NCBI GenBank assembly: GCA_029880325.1 | Contig: JAOUOP010000054.1 | Location: 1-54,407, forward strand | Source of the DNA: Myxococcales bacterium | Lineage (GTDB): Bacteria > Myxococcota_A > Polyangia > Polyangiales > JAFGIB01 | Reading direction: 5' to 3' | Length of the DNA stretch: 54,407 bases | Shown: one piece after another, positions 33,751 through 42,407 of the stretch | Layout: every line of letters begins with the position of its first letter | How positions within the stretch are numbered: the first letter of the stretch is position 1 | Position numbers and translations under genes: made by a program | The notes under the pieces: model-generated | Seen by the model: only the letters and a program-made list of their open reading frames with translations | Told to the model about the DNA's origin: nothing | Database searches by the model: none

Positions 33751-35457
33751 ATGAACCAGCAAGAAGCGCGTGAGCTACTGATGCAGCCGGGCGGAATGTT
33801 CGAGATCGAAGAGGTCGAGATCGGCGCGCGCAAGGTCCGCGCCTTCAAACAGCGCGAGCGCTCCATGCGCGAGAAGGTGCAAAACGCGGTCAAGACCCAC
33901 GGCGACAAGGAATTCCTGGTCCAGGGCGACGAGCGGGTCAGCTATGGCGAGTTCGGCAAGCTGTGTTGGGGCTCAGGCCATGCGCTGCTGGAGCGCTTCG
34001 ATCTGCAGCGCGGCGACCGAATTGGTATTCTGGCTTACAATTCACCCCGTTGGCTGATCGCCCTCTTCGGCGCCACCTCCGCCGGCGCCATCGCCGTGGG
34101 GCTCAACGGCTTTTGGGCGCGCGAAGAAATCGAATACGGCCTGCGCGACTCGGGCTGTCGTTATTTGATCGTGGACGAAGCGCTCTACCCGCGCGTGGCC
34201 GACGTGCTGCCCACCATCGAAACCCTCGAAACCGTCTTTTACATCGGCGAGCAAGCGCCCGAGGGCACCCACTCCATCGACGAACTGATGGTGGAGCGAC
34301 AGCAGGCGCCCGACGTTCCGATCGAAGAAGACGACCCCTTCGTGCTGCTCTACACCTCCGGCACCACCGGTCGTGCCAAGGGCTGCATCACCACCCACCG
34401 CGGCACCGTGGCCCAGGTCCAGGGTGTCATCTTCAACTTCGTCGTCAGTGCGCTCAGCCGCGGCGAAAACCCCCTGGGCCGACCCGGAGGCGGCCTGCCG
34501 GCCACGCTTCTGACCTCGCCACTGTTCCACGTGGCGGGGCTGCACTCCACGGTCTGCACCTCCATGACCGCCGGCACGCGCCTGGTCTTCGGCCCGCCCA
34601 AATTCGACCCTGAAGAAGTCATGGGCATCATCGAGCGCGAAAAGGTCACCACCTGGATGGCGATCCCCACGCTGCTATCGCGCCTGCTCGACCATGAAAA
34701 GCTCGGCGACTACGACCTGAGCACCCTGCAGAGCATCTCCACCGGCGGCGCCCCGGCCAGCGCCGAGCTGCTGGGCCGCGCCTCCACCCTGCTACCCAAA
34801 AAGCCCACCGCCGGCACCACCTACGGCCTGACCGAATGCCACGGCATGGCCAGCAGCCTCAGCGGCCCCGAAATCGCCGAAAAGCAAGGCTCGGTCGGCC
34901 GTCCCGTGCCCATCCTCGCAGTTAAAATCGTCGACGAAGACGGCGTCTCGCAGCCCACGGGCAGCTCGGGAGAAATCTGCCTCTCCGGCTCAACCATAAC
35001 TCCTGGTTACTGGAACCGCCCCGACGCCACGGCTGAAACCATCCGCGACGGCTGGCTGCACACCGGCGACATCGGCTATCTGGACGAAGACGGCTATTTG
35101 TACATCTCCGATCGCGCCAAGGACATGATCCTGCGCGGCGGCGAAAACGTCTACTGCGTGGAAATCGAAAACTGCCTCTCGAGCCACCCGGAAATCGAAG
35201 AAGCCGCCATCGTCGGCGTACCCGACCGCGACCTGGGCGAACGCGTCAAGGCCATCGTGCGCCTGCGCCCGGGCTCGGAGCTGGATGCCGAGGCCGTGCA
35301 GGCCCATGTGGCGGCGCATATGGCCAAGTTCAAGGTGCCGGAATTCGTCGACTTCACCGACGAGCCGCTACCGCGCAATCCCGCGGGCAAGCTGTTGAAG
35401 AATCAGCTGCGTGGTGAGGGTGAGGGCGACAAGGCGCGCTTTGTGGAGCCGGGGTAA
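33751..35457 (+). CDS. Acyl-CoA synthetase / AMP-dependent ligase
   Basis: A 568-residue ANL-superfamily adenylating enzyme that activates a carboxylic acid as acyl-AMP then acyl-CoA. Motifs in order: P-loop LLYTSGTTGRAKGC (about residue 200), SPLFHVAGLHS, the aromatic/Gly motif TYGLTECHGMA, WNRPDATAETI and GWLHTGDIGYLDEDGYLYIS (ATP ribose Asp), the hinge DRAKDMILRGGENVYCVEIE, and the catalytic lysine near the end in PRNPAGKLLKNQL. Length and motifs suggest a medium/long-chain fatty acyl-CoA ligase. A short helical N-terminus (MNQQEARELLMQPGGMFEIE) precedes the core. The start is good and separate. The gene converges with the subtilase across a G-rich gap. Confidence 0.93.
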   Translation: MNQQEARELLMQPGGMFEIEEVEIGARKVRAFKQRERSMREKVQNAVKTHGDKEFLVQGDERVSYGEFGKLCWGSGHALLERFDLQRGDRIGILAYNSPRWLIALFGATSAGAIAVGLNGFWAREEIEYGLRDSGCRYLIVDEALYPRVADVLPTIETLETVFYIGEQAPEGTHSIDELMVERQQAPDVPIEEDDPFVLLYTSGTTGRAKGCITTHRGTVAQVQGVIFNFVVSALSRGENPLGRPGGGLPATLLTSPLFHVAGLHSTVCTSMTAGTRLVFGPPKFDPEEVMGIIEREKVTTWMAIPTLLSRLLDHEKLGDYDLSTLQSISTGGAPASAELLGRASTLLPKKPTAGTTYGLTECHGMASSLSGPEIAEKQGSVGRPVPILAVKIVDEDGVSQPTGSSGEICLSGSTITPGYWNRPDATAETIRDGWLHTGDIGYLDEDGYLYISDRAKDMILRGGENVYCVEIENCLSSHPEIEEAAIVGVPDRDLGERVKAIVRLRPGSELDAEAVQAHVAAHMAKFKVPEFVDFTDEPLPRNPAGKLLKNQLRGEGEGDKARFVEPG

Positions 35458-35465
35458 GTTGGGAC

Positions 35466-35536
35466 GGGGGGGGGGGGGCTAAACGGGAACCGGTGGTGGG
35501 GGGGGGCGGGGGGTGGGGGGGGGGGGGGGGGGGGGG
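35466..35536 (+). repeat. Poly-G tract with a 22-G homopolymer
   Basis: The 332-base gap between the ligase and the subtilase holds no gene. Just after the ligase stop come G runs of 13 (35466-35478), 9 (35498-35506), 6 (35508-35513) and 22 (35515-35536). This is prone to slippage and could fold as a G-quadruplex on the plus strand; the exact length may also be a sequencing artefact. Further along, GGGCCC repeats (35651-35693) form possible weak hairpins. Confidence 0.75.
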
Positions 35537-35789
35537 CTCAACGCGTACCTGTTGCGCGCGGCGTGCAGAGCGACGACATGCCAGAGCGCAACGCCGCGAT
35601 GAGCACCGGGAGTCCGTCCGTGGAGACGAAGAAACCCTAGCCCGAATGGTGGGCCCCTCCGAGGGCCCCCGCGCTGTCCCAAAGGGCCCCAACCGCACGC
35701 AATTGCTGCCCGCGATGCCGTGGTCGGCCACCACGCGGCAGCGTGCCCGGTCGGTCTCCAGGCACGGTATCGCGTTCAGCAACCACAGG

Positions 35790-38700
35790 TTATTCGCAAA
35801 CCAGCGCCTCGAGTACGACATCGTCGAGGTGCACGTACTCGTAGAAGCCGCTCATGTCGCTCACCCAGCGTAGCTGCAGTGAGCTCCGCCCTTCGGCCGC
35901 CGGCAGCGCGTGGTTGTAGGCGGTCCAGGGAGTCGGTTCGGGCTCTGTGACGAGTGTTAGCCAGTTGGCCTCGTCGCCGCAATTGGCCACGCAGTACTGC
36001 ATGCGCGCTTCTTCGCCGGCGTCCTGGCGCGCGGTGTTCATCCAGTAGCTCAGGCTCAGGTCGCTGGCGTTGGTGATGTCGAGCGGCCCCGTGGTCACGT
36101 TGCCGCTGTCGTCGATGGCGACGCCGAGCGTGCCGCTCGTGCCCGGCCGGTCGCCGGCGCTGGTGCTCAGGCTGACGCTGCCGCTGGTCGAAAACTGCGA
36201 CAGGTCCGACTCGAAGTCGTCGGCGAAGATGGCCCGCCGCGCGCAGGTGACCTCGCAGCGGTCGAGCGCCTCGTCACAGGCGGCTCCGCCGCAGGGATCG
36301 CCCGCAGGTACGCAGCTGTAGTTCTGGCAGCGCTCGGCTCCGTTGCAGAACAGGCCGTCGTCGCACTCGGCGTCGGTTACGCACTGCACGTCCAGGCAGA
36401 GGTCCTGGGTTTCGTCGCAGACCTGGTCGCTCGCACAGGGCACGGCGGACGCCTGACACAGGTTCGCCAGGCAGCGCTCGGCTCCGTTGCAGAACAGACC
36501 GTCGTCGCAATGGCTGTCGGCGCTGCACTGCACGCAGGCGCGGCTTTGTTCGTCGCAGACCTGATCGCCGCAGCTCGGCGGGGGACCGGGCTCACAACGG
36601 CCGGCCAGGCACAGCTCGGCGCCGTTGCAGAACAGGTCGTCCTGGCAGTCGACGTCGGCCTGGCATTCCACCTCGATACAACGCGTGCCCTGCAGTCGTA
36701 TCGCGTCGACGTGCGTGGCTTCGTAGAAGCCCTCCATGTCGCTGACCCAGCGCAGCTGCAGGCTCGTGATGCCCTCGGCCTCTGCTGGCAGCGCATGGGT
36801 ATAGGAGGTCCACTCGGTGGGGTCGGGAACGCTCACCAGCGTGACCCAGCTGGCTTCGTCACTGCAGCTGGCGAGGCAGTACTGCACGCGGGCTTCCTCG
36901 CCTGCATCCTGGCGGTCGGTATCCATCCAGTAGGAGAGGCTCAAGGCGGTGAAGTCCGTGGTGTCGATGGGCGCGCTGCGCAGCTCGGCGCGATCGTCCA
37001 TGGCCACACCATTGCCACCATCGCCGCCGGGCCAGTCGCCGGCGCTGTTGTTCACAGCCACCGCGCCCGTCGCGGCAAAGCTGCCGAGCCCGGCGTCGAA
37101 GTTCTCCGCCAGGGCGTCCTGATCCGTGCACAAGACGGGCGGCGGCGCTGGCGGCACTTCGGGCAGTCGCACCACGTACGAAAGCGCATTGCCCATCAGA
37201 CGGGCGCCGTCGGTGCTCGCCTCCCAGCAATTGGGGCAGACGTCGGAGGAGAACGGGATAAAGTTGAGGGCAACCACCTCATGGCCACCCGTGTCCTTGG
37301 TGGCGACGAGAGGAAAACCACTGGACCAGCGGGCGATTTCGCTCGCCCCCTGCACGAGATCCACGCCCAGGTGGTAGCTGCCGCTGCCACCATCAAACGA
37401 AACCACACCTGCAAGCAGCGGATGGGTGGCGTCGACGGGCTCGAGCACGTGCCGGGTGCCGGTGACGACGCTCCTGTTGTTTATCAGCGGACAGTAGCCG
37501 TCCGCCATCAAGCGACCGCGCAGTCCGATCAAATTGCTGGAGTGAAAGGCGTTCAGGTTGAGCACCACCCCGGCGCCGGAATCGTGATAGGCGGCGAGCA
37601 CGTCGCCGAGATCCCAGTAATCGTGCGGCAAGTACAACATCGACACCAAGACCGCGGTGAACTGGTTCAGCTCACCGAGCGTTGGCGTACGAGAGAGCAC
37701 ATCGATGCCCGTGATGGAGTCCACCATGCCGCTGGCCATGACTTTCTCCATGACGTCGGCTGCATAGTTGGCGGAGAGCGAGTGAACGAACCCGACATTG
37801 ACGGGTAGCTCCGCAGGCCGATCGTCGGCGTCGAGAGGGTCATTGCCCAGGCGTAGCTCGAGCCCGTCGTGCACGCCGTCGGCATCGCTGTCGGCATTCC
37901 ACGGGTTGGTGAAGTGCACGAGCAGCTCCTGTGCATCGCTCAGGCTGTCCCCATCGGGGTCGCTCTGGCTGGGATCGCTGCCCAAGCTCACCTCTTGCCC
38001 ATCGGGCAAGCTGTCGCCGTCGCTGTCGACCAGGTGCGGGTCGCTGCCATGGATGAGCACCTCATCGCCATCGCCCACGCCGTCGCCGTCGCTGTCGGCG
38101 AGGTGCGGCTCGGTGGCCTGCTGGAACTCACCGAGATTGTCGAGTCCATCGCCGTCGGGATCGGCCGTCGCGTCGCTCGCATCGGTGGGATCGAACCCAT
38201 ACCGAAGCTCCCAGGCATCCTCCAGCGCATCGCCATCCGCATCCTCGAACGGTCGCGCGGCATGATGCAGGGCGTTGGCCATCAGCAGATCACCGTCGGT
38301 GAGCGGGTTCCACTGCCCCGGGAAGCTGTCATCGGAAAGTGGAAAGAAGTTGAGCGCGACGATCTCGCGACCGCGCACGCGCTTGGTCGCGACCAGCGGG
38401 CGGCCGCTTTGCCAACTCGCCACCAGCTGTGCGCCTTCGGTGAGCTGGGACTCGTGGTGGCAGGCGACTGGTCCACCATTGAAGCCATCCACTCCACGCA
38501 TGATCGGATGGTCGGACGCCTCGACAAGGAGTGAGTCCTGGAAATAGCTCTCGCGGGCTCGCGTCAGGGGCGAGTAGCTTTCCTCATCAAAGCGCCCGCC
38601 GATCGAGAACGAGTTGTTGATCGACATCGAAAAAGCCATGGTCACCAGACCACCGCCGCTGTCATGATAGTCGGCGAGTAGGTCACCCAGCTCAGCGCGG

Positions 38701-40715
38701 TCACGAAAGGTATGATAGCTGGCCACCAGCAACGCGTCGTACTGCTGCAATTCCTCGAGGCTCGGAAAAGCGCTGACAACGGCCACTTGACTCACGAGCC
38801 CGCTTCGCTCGAGCTTTGCGAGCACGTCGGCGCGATGCGCGGCGTCGTTCAGATGGAATACCAGGCCGACGCGCAGCGCGGGCACCACGGGGACATCGTC
38901 TGCGCTGAGCGGATCGGTGCCCATCACGACCTCGACCCCGTCATTGACCCCGTCGCTGTCGCTGTCGGCGTTCACCGGATCGGTGCCGTGGATGTTGACC
39001 TCTTCGCCGTCGCTGAGTCGGTCATCGTCGCTGTCGATGTCCAGGGGATCGGTGCCATGCACGTGAACCTCCGGCCCGTCGAGCAGGCCATCGTCATCGC
39101 TGTCGGCGTCCACGGGCTTGGTGCCGTATAGGTTGAGCTCTTCGCCATCGAGCAGGCCATCGTCGTCCACGTCGGGGTCCTGGGGGTCGAGCCGTGCGGT
39201 GTATTCCTCCAGGTTGGTCAGGCCATCGCCGTCGCTGTCGAGCGTGGCGTCCGTGGGATCGAAGGGGTCGAGGCCATGGTCGACTTCCCATTGGTTGGGC
39301 AGGCCGTCACTGTCGTCGTCGGGAGGTGGCGTGGAAAGCGCGCGCAGCAGGTTGCCGCTGATGGTCGTCTCCCGCAGCGACTCCAGGAACTTGCCGTGTT
39401 GGATGATCGAAGTTCGCAGCTCGGCCGAGGTGAGCGCGGGATCGAACGCCGCGAGCAATGCAACCGCGCCCGTCACATGCGGGGCCGCCATCGAAGTGCC
39501 CGAGAGGTACCCATAGCCATCCGCTGGCAACGTGCTGTAGATGTCCACGCCTGGCGCGGCCAAATCCACTGTGGTGGGCCCGTAGTTCGAGAAGGAGGCG
39601 AGCGAGCCCGTATGGTCGATGGCGGCAACCGCAATGACCGCTTCGGAGGCATAGCCGGAGGGGTAGTGCTCGAATGCGTCCAGGTTTTGTCCATTATTAC
39701 CGGCGGCGGCCACGAAGAGTATTCCCTCCGCACGGCCAGCTTCGATGGCGTCGAGCAGCGCCTGCGAAAAGCCCCCACCACCCCAGGAGTTGTTGCTCGC
39801 AACGACATTGACCCCAGCCCTCTTGAGGCCGACGAGGTAGTCCAGGCACTCGATCGCGTCCGAATCCGTGCCCCGTCCGTTTGCGTTGAGAAACTTGCAG
39901 CCGATGAGCTTGGTATTCCACGCCACACCGACAACGCCTTCGCCGTTATTGCCGCGCGCTGCGATGGTACCGCTGCAGTGGGTACCATGATAATGGTCGT
40001 CCATGGGGTCTGCGTCGTTGTTGACCGCGTCGATGCCGTGGATGTCATCGACGTAGCCGTTTTGGTCATCGTCGATGCCGTTGCCCGCGATCTCCCCCGG
40101 GTTCATCCAGATGTTGTCGATCAGATCCGGGTGGGTGTAGTCGATGCCGCTGTCGATCACGGCGACCACCACGGCGTCGCTGCCGGTGGTCTGGTCCCAG
40201 GCCTGTGGCCCATCGATGTCCATGTCGGCCACGCCACCGCTTTGGCCCGTGTTGTGCAAGCCCCACAGCTGAACGAACTTCGGATCGTCGGGCAAGGTGT
40301 CGCTCGCGTAGCGGTAGTAGTCCGGCTCGGCGAACTCGATCGAGGCGTCGGCCTGCAGCGCCGCGAGCGCGTCCTGCAAGGGCTGGGTGGGCGGCAGCTC
40401 GAGCACCTCGAGGCGCGGCAGGTTGCGGAAGCTGCGGACCGGACGCGCGCCGGGCACGGCGGCACGGCCGCGGGCCGCGTCCACACCCGCTCGACGCTTG
40501 ACGATGACGCGATCGGGGGCGTGCGCGGGTTGCGACAGTGGCGATGGCGAAAGTGGGCCCGCTGCCGGCGGAATCGATAGCGCCTGGACGGTCACGCCTA
40601 CTGCGCCTTCCGGCTGGCCCTGGTCCTCGTTGTCCTTCTCGTGCACCTGCAGTTGACAGCTAGCGGCCATCACTGCGCACAAAACTGCGCCCTTCGAAAC
40701 TCCCAATTTGGTCAC
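35790..40715 (-). CDS. Large secreted subtilase (S8) lipoprotein with TSP3 repeats, amidotransferase-like and jelly-roll domains
   Basis: A 1641-residue subtilisin-family protease. GTG 40715 is preferred to GTG 40751, since GAGAGGAG lies eight bases upstream and the product then begins VTKLGVSKGAVLCAV with lipobox AASC. An inhibitor-like propeptide (RVIVKRRAGVDAARGR and FAEPDYYRYA) precedes the catalytic domain: Asp in VIDSGIDYTHPD (about 187), His in HGTHCSG (about 243) and Ser in SGTSMAAPHVTG (about 406). Then come Asp-rich TSP3-type calcium repeats (DSDGDGL, about 465-598), a domain like class-I glutamine amidotransferase/ThuA folds (about 608-820), a second TSP3 block (825-970), a second such domain (970-1185), a jelly-roll domain (1200-1345), three CDDGLFCNGAERC-type Cys-rich repeats and a final jelly-roll domain (1495-1641). 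The last 450 residues are largely internal duplications. Confidence 0.92.
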   Translation of the reverse strand: MTKLGVSKGAVLCAVMAASCQLQVHEKDNEDQGQPEGAVGVTVQALSIPPAAGPLSPSPLSQPAHAPDRVIVKRRAGVDAARGRAAVPGARPVRSFRNLPRLEVLELPPTQPLQDALAALQADASIEFAEPDYYRYASDTLPDDPKFVQLWGLHNTGQSGGVADMDIDGPQAWDQTTGSDAVVVAVIDSGIDYTHPDLIDNIWMNPGEIAGNGIDDDQNGYVDDIHGIDAVNNDADPMDDHYHGTHCSGTIAARGNNGEGVVGVAWNTKLIGCKFLNANGRGTDSDAIECLDYLVGLKRAGVNVVASNNSWGGGGFSQALLDAIEAGRAEGILFVAAAGNNGQNLDAFEHYPSGYASEAVIAVAAIDHTGSLASFSNYGPTTVDLAAPGVDIYSTLPADGYGYLSGTSMAAPHVTGAVALLAAFDPALTSAELRTSIIQHGKFLESLRETTISGNLLRALSTPPPDDDSDGLPNQWEVDHGLDPFDPTDATLDSDGDGLTNLEEYTARLDPQDPDVDDDGLLDGEELNLYGTKPVDADSDDDGLLDGPEVHVHGTDPLDIDSDDDRLSDGEEVNIHGTDPVNADSDSDGVNDGVEVVMGTDPLSADDVPVVPALRVGLVFHLNDAAHRADVLAKLERSGLVSQVAVVSAFPSLEELQQYDALLVASYHTFRDRAELGDLLADYHDSGGGLVTMAFSMSINNSFSIGGRFDEESYSPLTRARESYFQDSLLVEASDHPIMRGVDGFNGGPVACHHESQLTEGAQLVASWQSGRPLVATKRVRGREIVALNFFPLSDDSFPGQWNPLTDGDLLMANALHHAARPFEDADGDALEDAWELRYGFDPTDASDATADPDGDGLDNLGEFQQATEPHLADSDGDGVGDGDEVLIHGSDPHLVDSDGDSLPDGQEVSLGSDPSQSDPDGDSLSDAQELLVHFTNPWNADSDADGVHDGLELRLGNDPLDADDRPAELPVNVGFVHSLSANYAADVMEKVMASGMVDSITGIDVLSRTPTLGELNQFTAVLVSMLYLPHDYWDLGDVLAAYHDSGAGVVLNLNAFHSSNLIGLRGRLMADGYCPLINNRSVVTGTRHVLEPVDATHPLLAGVVSFDGGSGSYHLGVDLVQGASEIARWSSGFPLVATKDTGGHEVVALNFIPFSSDVCPNCWEASTDGARLMGNALSYVVRLPEVPPAPPPVLCTDQDALAENFDAGLGSFAATGAVAVNNSAGDWPGGDGGNGVAMDDRAELRSAPIDTTDFTALSLSYWMDTDRQDAGEEARVQYCLASCSDEASWVTLVSVPDPTEWTSYTHALPAEAEGITSLQLRWVSDMEGFYEATHVDAIRLQGTRCIEVECQADVDCQDDLFCNGAELCLAGRCEPGPPPSCGDQVCDEQSRACVQCSADSHCDDGLFCNGAERCLANLCQASAVPCASDQVCDETQDLCLDVQCVTDAECDDGLFCNGAERCQNYSCVPAGDPCGGAACDEALDRCEVTCARRAIFADDFESDLSQFSTSGSVSLSTSAGDRPGTSGTLGVAIDDSGNVTTGPLDITNASDLSLSYWMNTARQDAGEEARMQYCVANCGDEANWLTLVTEPEPTPWTAYNHALPAAEGRSSLQLRWVSDMSGFYEYVHLDDVVLEALVCE

Positions 40716-40942
40716 CGCACGCGCTCCTCTCGACTCCGCAATACAAGCCACCTAACCAATCCGTGCGGAAAAGCCCACTGCGACCGACGTCGCATCCTCA
40801 AATAGGTACGGGTACAGCGAGCCGCCATGGACCATGGCCGGCGATCACAGAGGAGCTGCAGCGTCGGTGTCTCGCAGCAGCCTCCAACCCGTCAGCACGC
40901 CAAAAAAGCCAGCGCCTGCCGCACCACCTCCCGACGCAGGGG

Positions 40943-41524
40943 AGATCCGTCCATGGGCGTCGGGGGAGGATCGCAGGTCGCGGCGGCGGCTGGCGCTGCC
41001 GGCGAGGTGAGCGGGGGGGCTGGAGCGGCGCGCGGGGGAGAAAAACGTCGCTCCAACACGCACCCAGACTACAAGTTTACACCCCCAACCAGCCTCCGGA
41101 CGCACCGATGCGTGCCCGGGCCCAGACCAGGCACCAGGCACGCGATTGACCGAAGCTGCGCCAGAGTTATGGAGGGCGGGTGACAGCGACACCGATGGAG
41201 CACCCTCATCTTCCACGTTCCAGCTGGCCAGATGACGTTTCGATCACCGGCGCGCCACAGCGCCTTGCAGCGGGCGTATTCGCTCACGAACTGCGCGCGA
41301 GCTTCCCGTGCCTGTTCGGCGGCCTCGGGATCACCGCCGGTGGCGAAGGTCGGGTTCAACGCGTCGAAGACCTCATAGCTGCTCGACCGATGCGTGAACT
41401 TTGACTGTACGGCGCTGGCCGGAGTGCCATAGGCGAGCCCGAGCCGGTGGCGCATGGCGCGGGCCTCCTTGGCAAGCTCTTCGCAACGCGATTTCAGCGC
41501 CCGCTGCGCTTCCTCGAGCCCGCC
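40943..41524 (-). pseudogene. Transposase C-terminal remnant and 3' flank (copy B)
   Basis: On the minus strand a frame open from about 41593 to stop 41069 encodes GLEEAQRALKSRCEELAKEA, then TPASAVQSKFTHRSSSYEVF, then DALNPTFATGG and WRAGDRNVIWPAGTWKMRVL. This is the characteristic C-terminal end of the HUH-type transposase family seen at 1-268. The N-terminal half with the HUH motif is missing: the sequence is already unrelated upstream of about 41560, where another gene (41631-42218) ends. A 118-base segment behind the stop (40943-41060) is shared with copy A at 1253-1370. The remnant is therefore 5'-truncated and inactive. Between 40716 and 40942 no gene was seen. Confidence 0.7.
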
Positions 41525-41630
41525 GGGAAAAGCTTCCAGGACGTTTTCCATCGGCTCAGAGTCAGGGGAGGGCGGTCTCGAAAAAGCCGCCAAAAAATGC
41601 CAGGACCTTTTCCACCGGCGCCTGCGACCC

Positions 41631-42218
41631 CTACGGCCCGCCTCGCCGGCCTCGTTGGCGCACCAAGATCAGGAGCACCAGGGCCAACGCCGAGCCGGCC
41701 AGCAGGTAGGCTGTCCAGGAGAGGTCCGGGGGTTGCTCGGGTGGATTTTCCGTCTGTGCAGCGGCTGCCTGCATCGGGTGGGGAGGCGAGGGTGGAGGAG
41801 GCGGCGCACCGAAGAGCTGGGATACGATCTCGGTGGCGTTCGCGAGCGGAGCCTGGGGACGGCGAAAGTGACACTTGACTTGCGCGTATGTCTCCTCGAA
41901 GGAATCGGCGTGCCGCTCTCGCAGCCGGCGGAAAATCGCTTTGGGCTTCATCTTCTGTTCGATGCACAGCTGCTCGTTCTCCTCGCGCCAGCGCTTGAGC
42001 GAAGAGCGTTGCTGGCTCGGTAGCTCGGGCGTCGGACGCGCCGCGAAGACCGCCAGCGCAACCAGCCCGTCGGCACAGCTCGCCACGCCCCCGTGAACTG
42101 CACGCTCGGCCTCACAAAACGTTCGCTCCAAACGCCTGGCGTGGAACACGAAGTCACCGGCTGGCCCTCGCCGCCCGTGCGCGCGCAGCGATTTCGGCAG
42201 CCGTCGCGGCAGCGCCAT
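41631..42218 (-). CDS. Hypothetical protein with C-terminal membrane helix
   Basis: A 195-residue product from ATG 42218 (start uncertain; GTG 42086 is also possible). The middle, RSSLKRWREENEQLCIEQKM, then RLRERHADSFEETYAQVKCHF, looks like a helix-turn-helix or helical RNA/DNA-binding segment, somewhat like the N-terminal domain of IS21-type transposases (weak). It is followed by a Pro-rich stretch (PPPPPSPPHPMQA) and one transmembrane helix, AYLLAGSALALVLLILV, ending in a basic RQRGRRGG tail, so it is probably tail-anchored. The coding case rests on this sensible ending and on codon bias. The neighbouring transposase remnant ends at 41524, only about 100 bases away. I do not recognise the family. 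Confidence 0.5.
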   Translation of the reverse strand: MALPRRLPKSLRAHGRRGPAGDFVFHARRLERTFCEAERAVHGGVASCADGLVALAVFAARPTPELPSQQRSSLKRWREENEQLCIEQKMKPKAIFRRLRERHADSFEETYAQVKCHFRRPQAPLANATEIVSQLFGAPPPPPSPPHPMQAAAAQTENPPEQPPDLSWTAYLLAGSALALVLLILVRQRGRRGGP

Positions 42219-42407
42219 CACAGGACATTGGGGCCGTATAGCCCATCGGCGCTCGGCGCGCTCCGGGCATTGCGCGAAAGCGAAGACCACAGGCGGTTGC
42301 GCCAGCCTCCTGCGCGGCTGCGACCAACGCGAGTATCTTTTCGCGTCCGATATGGCAGATTGGACAAAGCGGTGTGCGCGCACGGGTCTGGTGAAGCGAG
42401 GACAACG

